DNA of 64,000 nt from an uncultured Sphingomonadales bacterium. Its GTDB lineage: Bacteria > Pseudomonadota > Alphaproteobacteria > Sphingomonadales > Sphingomonadaceae. Position numbers and translations under genes: made by a program. The first letter of the stretch is position 1, and each line of letters opens with the position of its first letter. A model generated the notes under the pieces. The model worked only from the letters and a program-made list of their open reading frames with translations, was not told where the DNA came from and did not search any database. The stretch covers positions 1 through 64,000 of the forward strand of contig CAIMDB010000007.1 in NCBI GenBank assembly GCA_903839675.1, given 5' to 3'. Positions 32,598-41,098 of the stretch are shown one piece after another.

Positions 32598-32688
32598 CCG
32601 CTCGTGCTGAGCGTGTCGAAGCACTGCCCTTTCTAAAGGGCGGTCGCGCAAAGGGAAAAAAGCCCTTCGACAGGCTCAGGGCGAGCGG
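32598..32688. repeat. REP-like palindromic element between dnaK and dnaJ
   Basis: The left arm (from 32598, CCGCTCGTGCTGAGCGTGTC...) and right arm (to 32688, ...GACAGGCTCAGGGCGAGCGG) are long imperfect inverted copies of a GCTGAG-x-x-TGTCGAAG unit. A smaller perfect hairpin, GCCCTTT/AAAGGGC, lies at 32626-32641. The same GAGC..GTCGAAG palindrome is familiar as a dispersed repeat in sphingomonad genomes. It may stabilise the upstream dnaK mRNA or attenuate dnaJ. Only one copy is in this window. Confidence 0.7.
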
Positions 32689-32708
32689 GGACTTTGGCCG
32701 GGGGTGGC

Positions 32709-33824
32709 ATGTCCGACGACTATTACGAACTTCTTGAAGTTGAGCGTACCGCGGACGACGGGACGATTAAGTCCTCTTATCGCAAGCTCGCCATGCGTTT
32801 TCACCCGGACAAAAATCCGGGCTGTGCTGAATCTGAAGCCAAATTCAAGGCGATCAGTGAGGCCTATGATGTCCTGAAAGACCCGCAAAAGCGTGCGGCT
32901 TATGATCAGTACGGCAAGGCGGCCTTCCAGAATGGCGGCGGCGGTGGCCCACAGGATTTTGGTGGCTTCACCGATATTTTCGAGAATATCTTCGGGGAAT
33001 TCATGGGCGGTGGCCGTGGTCGCCAGCGCGGGCCACAGCGTGGCGCCGATCTGCGCTATGATCTCGAGATCACTCTGGAAGAAGCCTTTAACGGTAAGCA
33101 GACTGAGGTTTCGGTCGAAGTTTCTGCCCTTTGTGATCCCTGTGGCGGATCAGGCGCAAAGCCCGGCACGTCGGCCTCGACCTGCGGCACGTGCGGTGGC
33201 CATGGTCAGGTCAGGGCACAACAGGGCTTCTTCGTCGTTGAGCGGACATGCCCGAAATGCCAGGGGGCGGGCCGGGTTATTGCCGATCCCTGCAACAGCT
33301 GCCGTGGCGAAGGCCGCGTGGAAAAGCCCAAGACGCTCTCCGTCAACATTCCAAAAGGCGTCGATGACGGCACCCGCATCCGCCTGTCAGGCGAGGGGGA
33401 GGCCGGCGCGCGTGGCGCCCCTGCCGGTGATCTCTATATCTTCCTGCATTTGAAGCGCCATTCCGTGTTTCAGCGGGATGGCTCAACCTTGTTCTGTAAG
33501 GTGCCGATCAGCTTCACGACGGCGGCACTTGGCGGCAGCATCACCGTGCCGGGGCTGGACCGCGTTGAACATGAAATCCGCATTCCCGTCGGTATCCAGT
33601 CCGGCAAGCAACTGCGCCAGCGCGGGGCAGGGATGCCGGTGCTGAACAGCCGGGGCATGGGCGATCTTGTCGTTCAGATTGAAGTCGAGACACCGACGAA
33701 GTTGACCGCAAAGCAGAAGGACCTTCTGGAAGCTTTCCGTGAGACCGAGACAGGCGATGAGTGCCCGCAAAGCACAGGCTTCTTTGCAAAGCTGAAGGAC
33801 ATGTGGGACGATCTTAGGGAGTAA
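32709..33824 (+). CDS. dnaJ: Chaperone DnaJ (Hsp40)
   Basis: A 371-aa co-chaperone. The J domain ([35 protein letters not shown]) has the HPD tripeptide, followed by a Gly-rich linker. Four CxxCxGxG zinc repeats ([32 protein letters not shown]) and the C-terminal substrate domains complete it. ATG 32709 is preceded by GGGGGTGGC. It pairs with dnaK upstream. Confidence 0.97.
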   Translation: MSDDYYELLEVERTADDGTIKSSYRKLAMRFHPDKNPGCAESEAKFKAISEAYDVLKDPQKRAAYDQYGKAAFQNGGGGGPQDFGGFTDIFENIFGEFMGGGRGRQRGPQRGADLRYDLEITLEEAFNGKQTEVSVEVSALCDPCGGSGAKPGTSASTCGTCGGHGQVRAQQGFFVVERTCPKCQGAGRVIADPCNSCRGEGRVEKPKTLSVNIPKGVDDGTRIRLSGEGEAGARGAPAGDLYIFLHLKRHSVFQRDGSTLFCKVPISFTTAALGGSITVPGLDRVEHEIRIPVGIQSGKQLRQRGAGMPVLNSRGMGDLVVQIEVETPTKLTAKQKDLLEAFRETETGDECPQSTGFFAKLKDMWDDLRE

Positions 33825-33851
33825 AGGGCGCTTCTGTAGGATCCAAAAGGA

Positions 33852-33881
33852 AAGGCCCGCCGGAGCGATCCGGCGGGCCTT
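33852..33881. terminator. Strong GC hairpin after dnaJ, possibly bidirectional
   Basis: AAGGCCCGCCGG (33852-33863) and CCGGCGGGCCTT (33870-33881) pair perfectly around AGCGAT. It lies 27 nt after the dnaJ stop. T-rich bases follow on both strands (TTCCTGTCTG on plus, TTTCCTTTT on minus), so it may also end the small-peptide transcript from the other side. Confidence 0.75.
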
Positions 33882-33908
33882 CCTGTCTGTGGAAATATAG
33901 CGAGCCTG

Positions 33909-33992
33909 TTAGGCGCCTGTGATAATTCCGTAGGTGATACCTTGGATCATCAAAGCAATGGCAACGCTCGCTACGCGTGTTACGTAGGTCAT
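33909..33992 (-). CDS. 27-aa hydrophobic small protein
   Basis: The ATG at 33990-33992 has an AAAGGAA ribosome site about 7 nt upstream. The frame encodes MTYVTRVASVAIALMIQGIT and then YGIITGA before TAA, a single hydrophobic helix with a short basic start. It is an isolated gene between dnaJ and purB, with a structured upstream region rich in TTGCA motifs and a strong hairpin downstream. I do not know a family. The good ribosome site and isolated promoter-like context make a real peptide likely. Confidence 0.6.
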   Translation of the reverse strand: MTYVTRVASVAIALMIQGITYGIITGA

Positions 33993-34041
33993 TGCTAGTT
34001 TCCTTTGTTGCAGACGATGGCGATGTGCCGCCGTCACGGAT

Positions 34042-34122
34042 TGCATTTGTGCGCTGCAACAAAGATTTTCAAACGCAACTTAAACAACCACGATTGCAGT
34101 AAATGCAATCAAAGGTTGCAAA
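34042..34122 (-). promoter_or_regulatory. Upstream region of the 27-aa peptide gene with TTGCA repeats
   Basis: A perfect inverted repeat, GATTGCA (34092-34098) and TGCAATC (34104-34110), is followed toward the gene by further TTGCA/TGCAA copies, including a second GATTGCATTT at 34043-34052 and GGTTGCAAATGG near 34114. The spacing over an AT-rich stretch suggests an operator array or a structured leader for the small gene. The same segment lies 30 nt past the purB stop. Confidence 0.4.
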
Positions 34123-34139
34123 TGGATTAATTTGAGAAA

Positions 34140-35450
34140 CTAACCGAACACGCGTGAGAAGATCGTATCAACGTGCTTCAGGTGATAACCGAGGTCGAAT
34201 TTGTCCTCGATCTCCTGCACGGAAAGCGCTGCTGTCACCTCTGGATCCGCCTTCAAAAGCTCCATGAGCGAGAGCTGCCCATCAGACTCCCAGACCTTCA
34301 TCGCGTTGCGCTGCACAAGACGATAGGAGTCTTCGCGGCTGACGCCAGCCTGGGTGAGGGCGAGCAGAACGCGCTGGGAGTGGACAAGGCCGCCCATCTT
34401 ATCGAGGTTCTTCTGCATCCGCTCCGGATAGACGAGCAGCTTGTCGATGACGCCGGTCAGCCGCGCGAGCGCAAAGTCGAGCGTGATGGTTGCATCCGGG
34501 CCGATATAGCGTTCCACCGAAGAGTGGCTGATATCGCGCTCATGCCAGAGCGCCACGTTTTCCATCGCCGGAAGGGCATAGCTGCGGACCATGCGGGCAA
34601 GGCCCGTCAGGTTTTCAGTCAGCACCGGATTGCGCTTATGCGGCATGGCCGATGAGCCCTTCTGGCCGGGCGAGAAATATTCTTCCGCTTCCAGAACTTC
34701 AGTGCGCTGCAAATGGCGGATTTCGACCGACAGACGCTCAATCGACGAGGCAATGACGCCCAAAGTCGCAAAGAACATGGCGTGGCGGTCGCGCGGGATG
34801 ACCTGTGTGGAGACAGGTTCAACCGCGAGGCCCAGCTTGGCCGCGACATGTTCTTCAACCTGCGGATCGATATTGGCGAATGTGCCAACCGCGCCGGAAA
34901 TCGCGCAGGTCGCAATGTCCTTGCGCGCGGCAACCAGCCGTTCCCGGTTGCGTGAGAATTCGGCATAGGCTTCCGCCATCTTCAGGCCGAAGGTGACGGG
35001 TTCTGCGTGAATGCCGTGGCTGCGGCCGATGCTGGGCGTCATCTTATGTTCAAAGGCGCGGCGCTTGATCGCCTCCAGCAATGCGTCGAGATCGGCGAGC
35101 AAAATATCGGAGGCACGCGTCATCTGCACGGACAGGCATGTGTCAAGCACGTCGGAGCTCGTCATGCCCTGGTGCATGAAGCGGGCTTCTTCGCCCACAT
35201 TTTCTGCAACCCATGTGAGGAAGGCGATCACATCATGTTTGGTGACGGCTTCGATGGCATCAATGGCGGCGACGTCGATCGTCGGGTTGGTCGCCCACCA
35301 GTCCCACAGCGCCTTGGCGGCGGACTTTGGCACAACGCCCAGCTCTGCCAACGCATCGGTCGCGTGCGCCTCAATTTCGAACCAGATTTTGAAGCGGGTC
35401 TCGGGCTCCCAGATTTTGACCATCTCGGGGCGGGCATAGCGGGGAATCAT
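34140..35450 (-). CDS. purB: Adenylosuccinate lyase
   Basis: Cleaves SAICAR and adenylosuccinate in purine synthesis. The 436-aa product begins MIPRYARPEMVKIWEPETRFKIW, has the TSSDVLDT segment, SIGRSHGIHAEP, and the fumarase/lyase signature GSSAMPHKRNP. ATG 35450 gives this normal N-terminus; the frame continues upstream to 35783 through the divergent promoter region but is not plausible coding. Confidence 0.97.
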   Translation of the reverse strand: MIPRYARPEMVKIWEPETRFKIWFEIEAHATDALAELGVVPKSAAKALWDWWATNPTIDVAAIDAIEAVTKHDVIAFLTWVAENVGEEARFMHQGMTSSDVLDTCLSVQMTRASDILLADLDALLEAIKRRAFEHKMTPSIGRSHGIHAEPVTFGLKMAEAYAEFSRNRERLVAARKDIATCAISGAVGTFANIDPQVEEHVAAKLGLAVEPVSTQVIPRDRHAMFFATLGVIASSIERLSVEIRHLQRTEVLEAEEYFSPGQKGSSAMPHKRNPVLTENLTGLARMVRSYALPAMENVALWHERDISHSSVERYIGPDATITLDFALARLTGVIDKLLVYPERMQKNLDKMGGLVHSQRVLLALTQAGVSREDSYRLVQRNAMKVWESDGQLSLMELLKADPEVTAALSVQEIEDKFDLGYHLKHVDTIFSRVFG

Positions 35451-35526
35451 GGGCAGTCCTGTGGCTTGATGTTTCGACGTGCCGCTAGCAGGAAGGGGCA
35501 GGGGCGGCAATCGGAAGGGACGCAGG

Positions 35527-36627
35527 ATGCGTATTGGGATTCTGACAGGCGGTGGCGATGTGCCGGGGCTTAATGCCTGTATCCGTTCCATCACGCTGTC
35601 CGCGCTGGATTTGGGTTGGCAAGTGACGGGGATCCGCCGCGGCTGGCAGGGGTTGTTGGATGTCGATCCCACAAGCGCATTGAGCCGCACTGAGAATCTG
35701 ATCGAGCTTGGTCGGGAGACGGTGCGCGGGGTGGATCGGGTCGGCGGCACGATGCTGCACAGCTCTCGCCTTGATCCGCGCACGCGACCCGAAGGGGATC
35801 GCAGTCAAGAGGTGCTTGAAAAGCTCACCGCGCTTGGCATCGATGCGGTCTGCGCGATGGGCGGGGATGGAACGCTGCGCTTCGCGGCACATCTGTCCTG
35901 CTTGGGCGTGCCTGTTATCTCCATCCCAAAGACGATGGACAATGATGTGTTCGGCACCGATTACTGCATTGGCTTTTCAACTGCGATCAGCCGCTCGGTC
36001 GAGGCGATCAATGCCCTGCGCACGACGGCGGCCAGCCATGAACGCATTGCAATTGTGGAACTCTTCGGGCGGCGCTCAGGCGAGACGGCGCTGATGTCCG
36101 GCTTTTTGGCACAGGTGGACCGGACGATGATTTCGGAAGTGCCAATCGATCTGGACGTGCTGATCCCGCTGTTAGAAGCGGATAAGCGCTCTAACCCTGA
36201 AAGTTATTCCATGTGCGTCGTCTCCGAAGGCGCGACAATCAAGGGCGATGAAGGCCTTGGCGAAGAGATTGGCAAGTCCGCCAGTGACCGCACACAGGAA
36301 GGCATCGGCCAGCGACTGGCCCACGAAGTGTCTAGCCGGACGGGGCAGGGCACTATCGTTCAGGAACTGGCTTATCTGATGCGGTCCGGCGCTCCGGATG
36401 CCGTCGACCGCATGGTGGGCTTTGCCTTTGGGGCGCTGGCCGTCCAGTTGCTTCACAGCGGGCAGGCAGGGCGGATGGTGGCCCTGAAAGGTGGCAACTA
36501 CACTCATGTGCCGATTGCGACGTTGCTGGAGCAGCGCAAGTCGGTCGACGTGTCCGCCCTTTATGATCCCCGGACCTATCGTGCCTCATTGGTTGGCATA
36601 GAGGGTATGCCGATGTTGCTTTACTAA
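35527..36627 (+). CDS. 6-phosphofructokinase (PfkA family, group III-like)
   Basis: A 366-aa phosphofructokinase with LTGGGDVPGLNACIRSI, CAMGGDGTLRFA, PKTMDNDVFGTDYCIGF and VELFGRRSGETAL. The Gly in GGDGT is the ATP-type residue, while the Lys in PKTMDND is common in PPi-type or mixed group III enzymes, so the phosphoryl donor cannot be decided by eye. Many sphingomonads lack an ATP-Pfk and use the Entner-Doudoroff route, so a PPi enzyme working in either direction is plausible. It is divergent from purB. Confidence 0.88.
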   Translation: MRIGILTGGGDVPGLNACIRSITLSALDLGWQVTGIRRGWQGLLDVDPTSALSRTENLIELGRETVRGVDRVGGTMLHSSRLDPRTRPEGDRSQEVLEKLTALGIDAVCAMGGDGTLRFAAHLSCLGVPVISIPKTMDNDVFGTDYCIGFSTAISRSVEAINALRTTAASHERIAIVELFGRRSGETALMSGFLAQVDRTMISEVPIDLDVLIPLLEADKRSNPESYSMCVVSEGATIKGDEGLGEEIGKSASDRTQEGIGQRLAHEVSSRTGQGTIVQELAYLMRSGAPDAVDRMVGFAFGALAVQLLHSGQAGRMVALKGGNYTHVPIATLLEQRKSVDVSALYDPRTYRASLVGIEGMPMLLY

Positions 36628-36658
36628 ACCGCCGCATTTCAGCCGACGGCAGGTCAGT

Positions 36659-37342
36659 TCAGATCAATCCAGCCGCGCGCAGGGACGTGTGCTTGTCTGC
36701 GCCGATGATGATATGGTCGTGGACGACGATGCCCAGCCGCCTTCCGGCTTCGGCAATATCCTTGGTCAGCTGGATGTCGGCGCGGCTGGGGGATGGATCG
36801 CCCGACGGGTGATTGTGGACCAGAATGATCGCCACAGAGCCAAGGTCGATCGCGCGCCGGATGACCTCGCGGACATAGACCGCCGCCTGATCGATGGAGC
36901 CTTCAGACATCACCTCATCGCGGATCAGCATGTTCCGCGAATTGAGGTGCAGCACGCGGACCCGCTCTATGGTGAGCGCGGCCATGTCGACGCGCAGATA
37001 GTCCAGAAGCGCCTGCCAGTTGCTCAGGATCGGTTGGTTGCGGATGGGGTCACTCAACATGCGCAGGGTCGCGGCCTGAACAATCTTGAGGGCAGCGACC
37101 GCCGTCTCACTCAAGCCACCACTGCGCGCGAGTGATTCTCCATCCGCTGTCAGAAGCCCGCCAATGCCGCCAAATTCATGCAGCAGCTTTTTCGCCAGCG
37201 GCTTTGTGTCGCGCCTTGGAATGGCCAAAGCCAGAAGATATTCAATGAGTTCGTGATCCAACAGGGCATCGCCGCCGCCTTCAATCAACCGCTTACGCAG
37301 ACGCGCGCGGTGGCCTGTGCCATCGGTTGTTTCCCCGTTCAT
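36659..37342 (-). CDS. radC: RadC/YicR-family JAB domain protein
   Basis: A 227-aa protein with an N-terminal HhH-like half (LLDHELIEYLLALAIPRRDTKPLAKKLL) and a C-terminal JAMM/MPN+ metal site, HNHPSGDPSPSRAD. Despite the name, a DNA-repair role for RadC is not established. The start at 37342 (MNGETTDGTGHRARLRKRL) gives the family's usual length; ATG 37399 is a longer alternative. It is divergent from ydbH. Confidence 0.9.
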   Translation of the reverse strand: MNGETTDGTGHRARLRKRLIEGGGDALLDHELIEYLLALAIPRRDTKPLAKKLLHEFGGIGGLLTADGESLARSGGLSETAVAALKIVQAATLRMLSDPIRNQPILSNWQALLDYLRVDMAALTIERVRVLHLNSRNMLIRDEVMSEGSIDQAAVYVREVIRRAIDLGSVAIILVHNHPSGDPSPSRADIQLTKDIAEAGRRLGIVVHDHIIIGADKHTSLRAAGLI

Positions 37343-37419
37343 CAGCGATAGGCTAACTTGGGAGCTGAAGTTGCGCAATTGCGCTTGATCACGGCCCATA
37401 AAGCGGCTTGGTAGGAGTT

Positions 37420-40400
37420 ATGGCGGTTCGACCCGGCGTCAAATATGCATCGCTCGCACTGGCGGGCGGCGGAGCTGCGGCTGTCGTTGCGGTATGGAGT
37501 TACCGTGAGCCGATCGCGCGCGACGCGATTGACGGGTATCTGCAAGAGCGCGGCGTTACTGCCGACTATGACATCCGCGCGATTGAGACGCGACGCCAGC
37601 GGCTTGAAAACATCCGCATTGGAGATCCCAAGAACCCAGACCTGACAGCCGATTGGGCGGAAATTGATGTGGGGCCAAGCCTGTCAGGCCTAACCGTGCG
37701 CGCGGTGCGGGCAGGTGGTATCCGGCTTCATGGTCGCCTTGTCGATGGAGCCCTCTCGCTCGGCGCGATGGATCGGCTGCTGCCAAAGTCCGCGGGCGCT
37801 CCGTTTCGCTTGCCCGATATTGACCTGTCTTTGGAGGATGCGCGCCTGCGCTTCGATACGCCCTTTGGCCAATTGGCGGGCAAGCTGGACGGGCAGGGTG
37901 ATTTACAGGGCGGATTTGAGGGGAAGCTTGCCCTTGTTGCGCCGCGCCTTGCCCGCGACGCGACCTGCGGTGCAACGAATGTAACTGTTTATGGCGATTT
38001 GTCGGTGGTTGGTCGCCGCCCGACCTTCAAAGGACCTGTTCGCTTCGCCGACTTGGCCTGTGGCAAGATGTCGGGAAAAACGGCGGATATCTCGCTGGAT
38101 GCCAGTATCGCCGAGGATATGGCGGATTGGCGGGGTAAAGGAGCCGTTCGCTTACTGTCATCCGCGATGCCGGGTGTGAAGATCGGCGGCACCGAGGCGC
38201 AAGTGGACTTTCGTGGAGACGCCCGGAAGACCGACGCCGATGTCGATATCCTTTTAGGTTCGCTGGCGGCGGCAGACATGACAGCCTCACGCGTACGGCT
38301 CTCCGGCAAGACGACATTGGGTGCGCGTGGCACGATCTTTTCAGGGCAGGTGCGTGCCGCCCGGATCTTTACTGGTGGCTTGACCAAGAAAGCTGCGGCG
38401 CAATTGGGCGCGCTGCCGGATGGAACGCCCATCACCCCGGCCGCACGGCAATTGGCCGCAGCGATCTCAGCTTTGGGCAAAGGCATTGGCGGGCATGGGG
38501 ATGTCGAGGCGAGCTATGTCGATGGCGTGGGTGCACTCGCACTGTCGGACGTCGCGTTGGCCAGTGCCAGCGGCGCGAGCCTGCTGCTACCCGGCGAAAA
38601 GAGCGTCGTTCTCGATGAAGGCGGGCTCCGGCTGTCAGGCCTTGCGCGGTTCGGCGGCGGCGGCCTTCCGGGCGGGACCGCGCTGCTCAACGGGCGGGGC
38701 GGCACCATCACCTTCCGGCCCTATGTCGCAAAGGGCTCACGCCTGACGCTGGCACCGGCCCGCTTTGGCATTGCGCCCAAAAGCATCTCCTTCGATACAG
38801 TCGCCACAGTTGACGGCCCCTTGGGAAGCGGCCGGATAAGCGGGCTGGTCGTGCCGGTGCGCATACGTGCAGGGCAGGCATTGCCCATAGGGTGTCAGTC
38901 GGTTTCGTTCCGCGCCCTCACGCTTGACGCGCTGCGTCTGGGGCAAACCCGCTTCAACGCCTGTCTAACAGCGACGTCGCTCGATATCCCCAAACTGCGT
39001 CTGAAAGGTGCGCTTGGCACCTCTCCGATGAGCCTCACCGCAAGCCGCGCGCATTATGGGCTTAGAGACGGCAACTTTAGCCTGACGGGGGTGACGGCGC
39101 AGGTGGGGGATGCTTCGCGTCGAAGCCTGCTTTCGGCTGAGGCGATTTCGGGACGCAGCACGCAGGCGGGGGTGTCCGGCAATTTTGAAGGGGCAGGCGG
39201 GCAAATTGGCAATGTGCCGTTGCGCCTTTCATCTGCCTCCGGGCCTTGGCGCTTTGCGCGTGGGGTGCTGAACCTTGGCGGGCAGGCGACGGTTTCTGAT
39301 ACCGACCCGGATCGCCGCTTCCTGCCGCTTTTGGCCGATACCATCGCGCTGAGATTGGTCAACGGAAAGGTCGATGGAACCGCCGTGCTGCGCGAACCCA
39401 AGAGTGGGGCGGGCATTGCCGGCGTGACCTTCCGCCACAATTTGTCCTCGGGCATTGGCGTGGCCGACCTTAACGTTGCCAACCTCACTTTTGGAGACCG
39501 CCTTCAGCCGGAGGCGATCACCCCCAGGACATTGGGTGTCGTCGCCAATGTCTTTGGCAGCGTCAACGGGACGGGCCATATCGACTGGTCCGGCGATGCG
39601 GTGACAAGCACTGGGCGCTTCCGGACGGCCGGGCTGAATTTCGCGGCGGCCTTTGGCCCGGTTGAGGGGCTCAAGGGAGAGATCGCCTTTGTTGATCTGC
39701 TGGGGCTTGTGACGGCACCCGACCAGAAGGTCGTAATCGCCAACGTCAATCCGGGCATCTCCGTGACAGACGGGGCGATCACTTACCGCCTGTTGCCGGG
39801 ATATCGCGTCCAAGTGGATGGCGGGCGTTGGCCCTTTGCGGGCGGGTCTCTGGTTTTGGACCCGACAACGCTCGACATGTCGACGGCCTCCGCACGGCAC
39901 CTGACCTTCCGGGTGGAGGGGCTGGATGCCGCGCGGTTCATTGCGGCTATGGAGTTTGAGAATGTCGCAGCCACCGGTCGCTTCGATGGCGCGTTGCCGA
40001 TGGTGTTTGATGATCAGGGCGGCCGCATCGAAGGCGGCCGCATCGTTGCGCGAGGGGGCGGCACGCTGTCTTATGTCGGCCAGGTGTCGAACGAGAATAT
40101 TGGCCTGATGGGCCGCTTCGCCTTTGATGCGCTGAAGTCGATGAAATATGATCGGCTGGCCATCGACCTGAACGGCGCGATTGACGGGGATGTTGTCACG
40201 CGCATCAGTTTTGCCGGGGTCAATCAAGCGCCGATTGACGGCGGGCGCACAAAGCTGCCCATCAAGATTTTGGGTGCGACAAATCTGCCCTTCATTTTCA
40301 ACGTGACGATTACCGCCAAATTCCGACAGCTTTTTGATATGACGCGCAGCTTTAACGACCCGTCGATCCTTATAAATCGCATGGTTCCGCGGTTAGAACC

Positions 40401-40467
40401 GCTGCCACAAGATGAACGTAAACCCACCAATCCCGTTCAGGCCCCCGAAAGCGGGCCGAAGCAATAA
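37420..40467 (+). CDS. ydbH: YdbH family AsmA-like envelope protein
   Basis: A 1015-aa protein with a single N-terminal membrane anchor (ASLALAGGGAAAVVAVWSY) and then a very long periplasmic beta-rich region. The C-terminal part (EGLKGEIAFVDLLGLVTAPDQ, GGRWPFAGGSLVLDP, YDRLAIDLNGAIDGDV) matches the YdbH domain. YdbH is an AsmA-like bridge that helps carry phospholipids from the inner to the outer membrane, redundantly with TamB and YhdP in E. coli. ynbE and ydbL follow, as in E. coli. Start is ATG 37420; TTG 37408 is possible. Divergent from radC. Confidence 0.93.
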   Translation: MAVRPGVKYASLALAGGGAAAVVAVWSYREPIARDAIDGYLQERGVTADYDIRAIETRRQRLENIRIGDPKNPDLTADWAEIDVGPSLSGLTVRAVRAGGIRLHGRLVDGALSLGAMDRLLPKSAGAPFRLPDIDLSLEDARLRFDTPFGQLAGKLDGQGDLQGGFEGKLALVAPRLARDATCGATNVTVYGDLSVVGRRPTFKGPVRFADLACGKMSGKTADISLDASIAEDMADWRGKGAVRLLSSAMPGVKIGGTEAQVDFRGDARKTDADVDILLGSLAAADMTASRVRLSGKTTLGARGTIFSGQVRAARIFTGGLTKKAAAQLGALPDGTPITPAARQLAAAISALGKGIGGHGDVEASYVDGVGALALSDVALASASGASLLLPGEKSVVLDEGGLRLSGLARFGGGGLPGGTALLNGRGGTITFRPYVAKGSRLTLAPARFGIAPKSISFDTVATVDGPLGSGRISGLVVPVRIRAGQALPIGCQSVSFRALTLDALRLGQTRFNACLTATSLDIPKLRLKGALGTSPMSLTASRAHYGLRDGNFSLTGVTAQVGDASRRSLLSAEAISGRSTQAGVSGNFEGAGGQIGNVPLRLSSASGPWRFARGVLNLGGQATVSDTDPDRRFLPLLADTIALRLVNGKVDGTAVLREPKSGAGIAGVTFRHNLSSGIGVADLNVANLTFGDRLQPEAITPRTLGVVANVFGSVNGTGHIDWSGDAVTSTGRFRTAGLNFAAAFGPVEGLKGEIAFVDLLGLVTAPDQKVVIANVNPGISVTDGAITYRLLPGYRVQVDGGRWPFAGGSLVLDPTTLDMSTASARHLTFRVEGLDAARFIAAMEFENVAATGRFDGALPMVFDDQGGRIEGGRIVARGGGTLSYVGQVSNENIGLMGRFAFDALKSMKYDRLAIDLNGAIDGDVVTRISFAGVNQAPIDGGRTKLPIKILGATNLPFIFNVTITAKFRQLFDMTRSFNDPSILINRMVPRLEPLPQDERKPTNPVQAPESGPKQ

Positions 40468-40514
40468 GGAAGACGTTGTTGACGCACAGACGATCAGATG
40501 CGAACCCGGGGATT

Positions 40515-40703
40515 ATGAAAAAGGCTTCCCTCCTTCTGGCTCTCGCCGCTTCCGCTCTTTTGGCCGGATGCGTGCAGATTCAGGCTCCGGACAAACCGAT
40601 CGAGATCAACCTGAACGTCAACATCAAGCAAGAGGTCGTCCTCACCCTGAAGAAGGATGCAGAAGACCTTGTGAACAACAATCCGGAGCTGTTTCCGCAA
40701 TGA
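40515..40703 (+). CDS. ynbE: YnbE-like lipoprotein
   Basis: A 62-aa lipoprotein with lipobox LLAGC followed by VQIQAPDKPIEINLNVNIKQEVVLTLKKD, the YnbE signature. In E. coli YnbE docks the outer-membrane end of YdbH. ATG 40515 is preceded by GGGGA. It overlaps ydbL by four bases (ATGA). Confidence 0.93.
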   Translation: MKKASLLLALAASALLAGCVQIQAPDKPIEINLNVNIKQEVVLTLKKDAEDLVNNNPELFPQ

Positions 40704-41092
40704 CGCTTTCTCGTAAAACTCTCGCGCTCGCAGGGGCCGCCGTCCTTGTCGTGGGTGCCGCTGGCATCGCCTACGCCCAGTCTGCCGGAGCGGTCAGCGC
40801 CGCGCTGTCTAGTGGTGAGGTTGGTGAACAGGCGGATGGCTATCTCGGCTTTCGCAGCACGCCATCTGGTGAGCTTCGTGACGAAGTTGACGCGATCAAC
40901 ATCAAGCGGCGTGACGTCTATACCAAACTCGCGACGCAGCGCGGTGTGACCGTGCGGGATGTTGCTGTAACCGTCGGTTGCGAAACGCTCCAAAAGCGCG
41001 TGGCGATTGGCCGTTCCTATCTGCTGACGGATGGCGAGTGGCGCACCAAAGGTGAGGACCCTATCGTACTCCCAGCCTATTGCGGGCAGTGA
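40700..41092 (+). CDS. ydbL: YdbL family periplasmic protein (DUF1318)
   Basis: A 130-aa protein with a signal peptide (cleavage near IAYA|Q) and the DUF1318 pattern: GEVGEQADGYLGF, VDAINIKRRDVYTKLATQRGVTVRDVA. YdbL acts with YdbH and YnbE, probably as a periplasmic chaperone of their assembly. It ends the three-gene operon and converges on the TauE gene with a 6-bp gap. Confidence 0.93.
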   Translation: MTLSRKTLALAGAAVLVVGAAGIAYAQSAGAVSAALSSGEVGEQADGYLGFRSTPSGELRDEVDAINIKRRDVYTKLATQRGVTVRDVAVTVGCETLQKRVAIGRSYLLTDGEWRTKGEDPIVLPAYCGQ

Positions 41093-41098
41093 GGCGTC

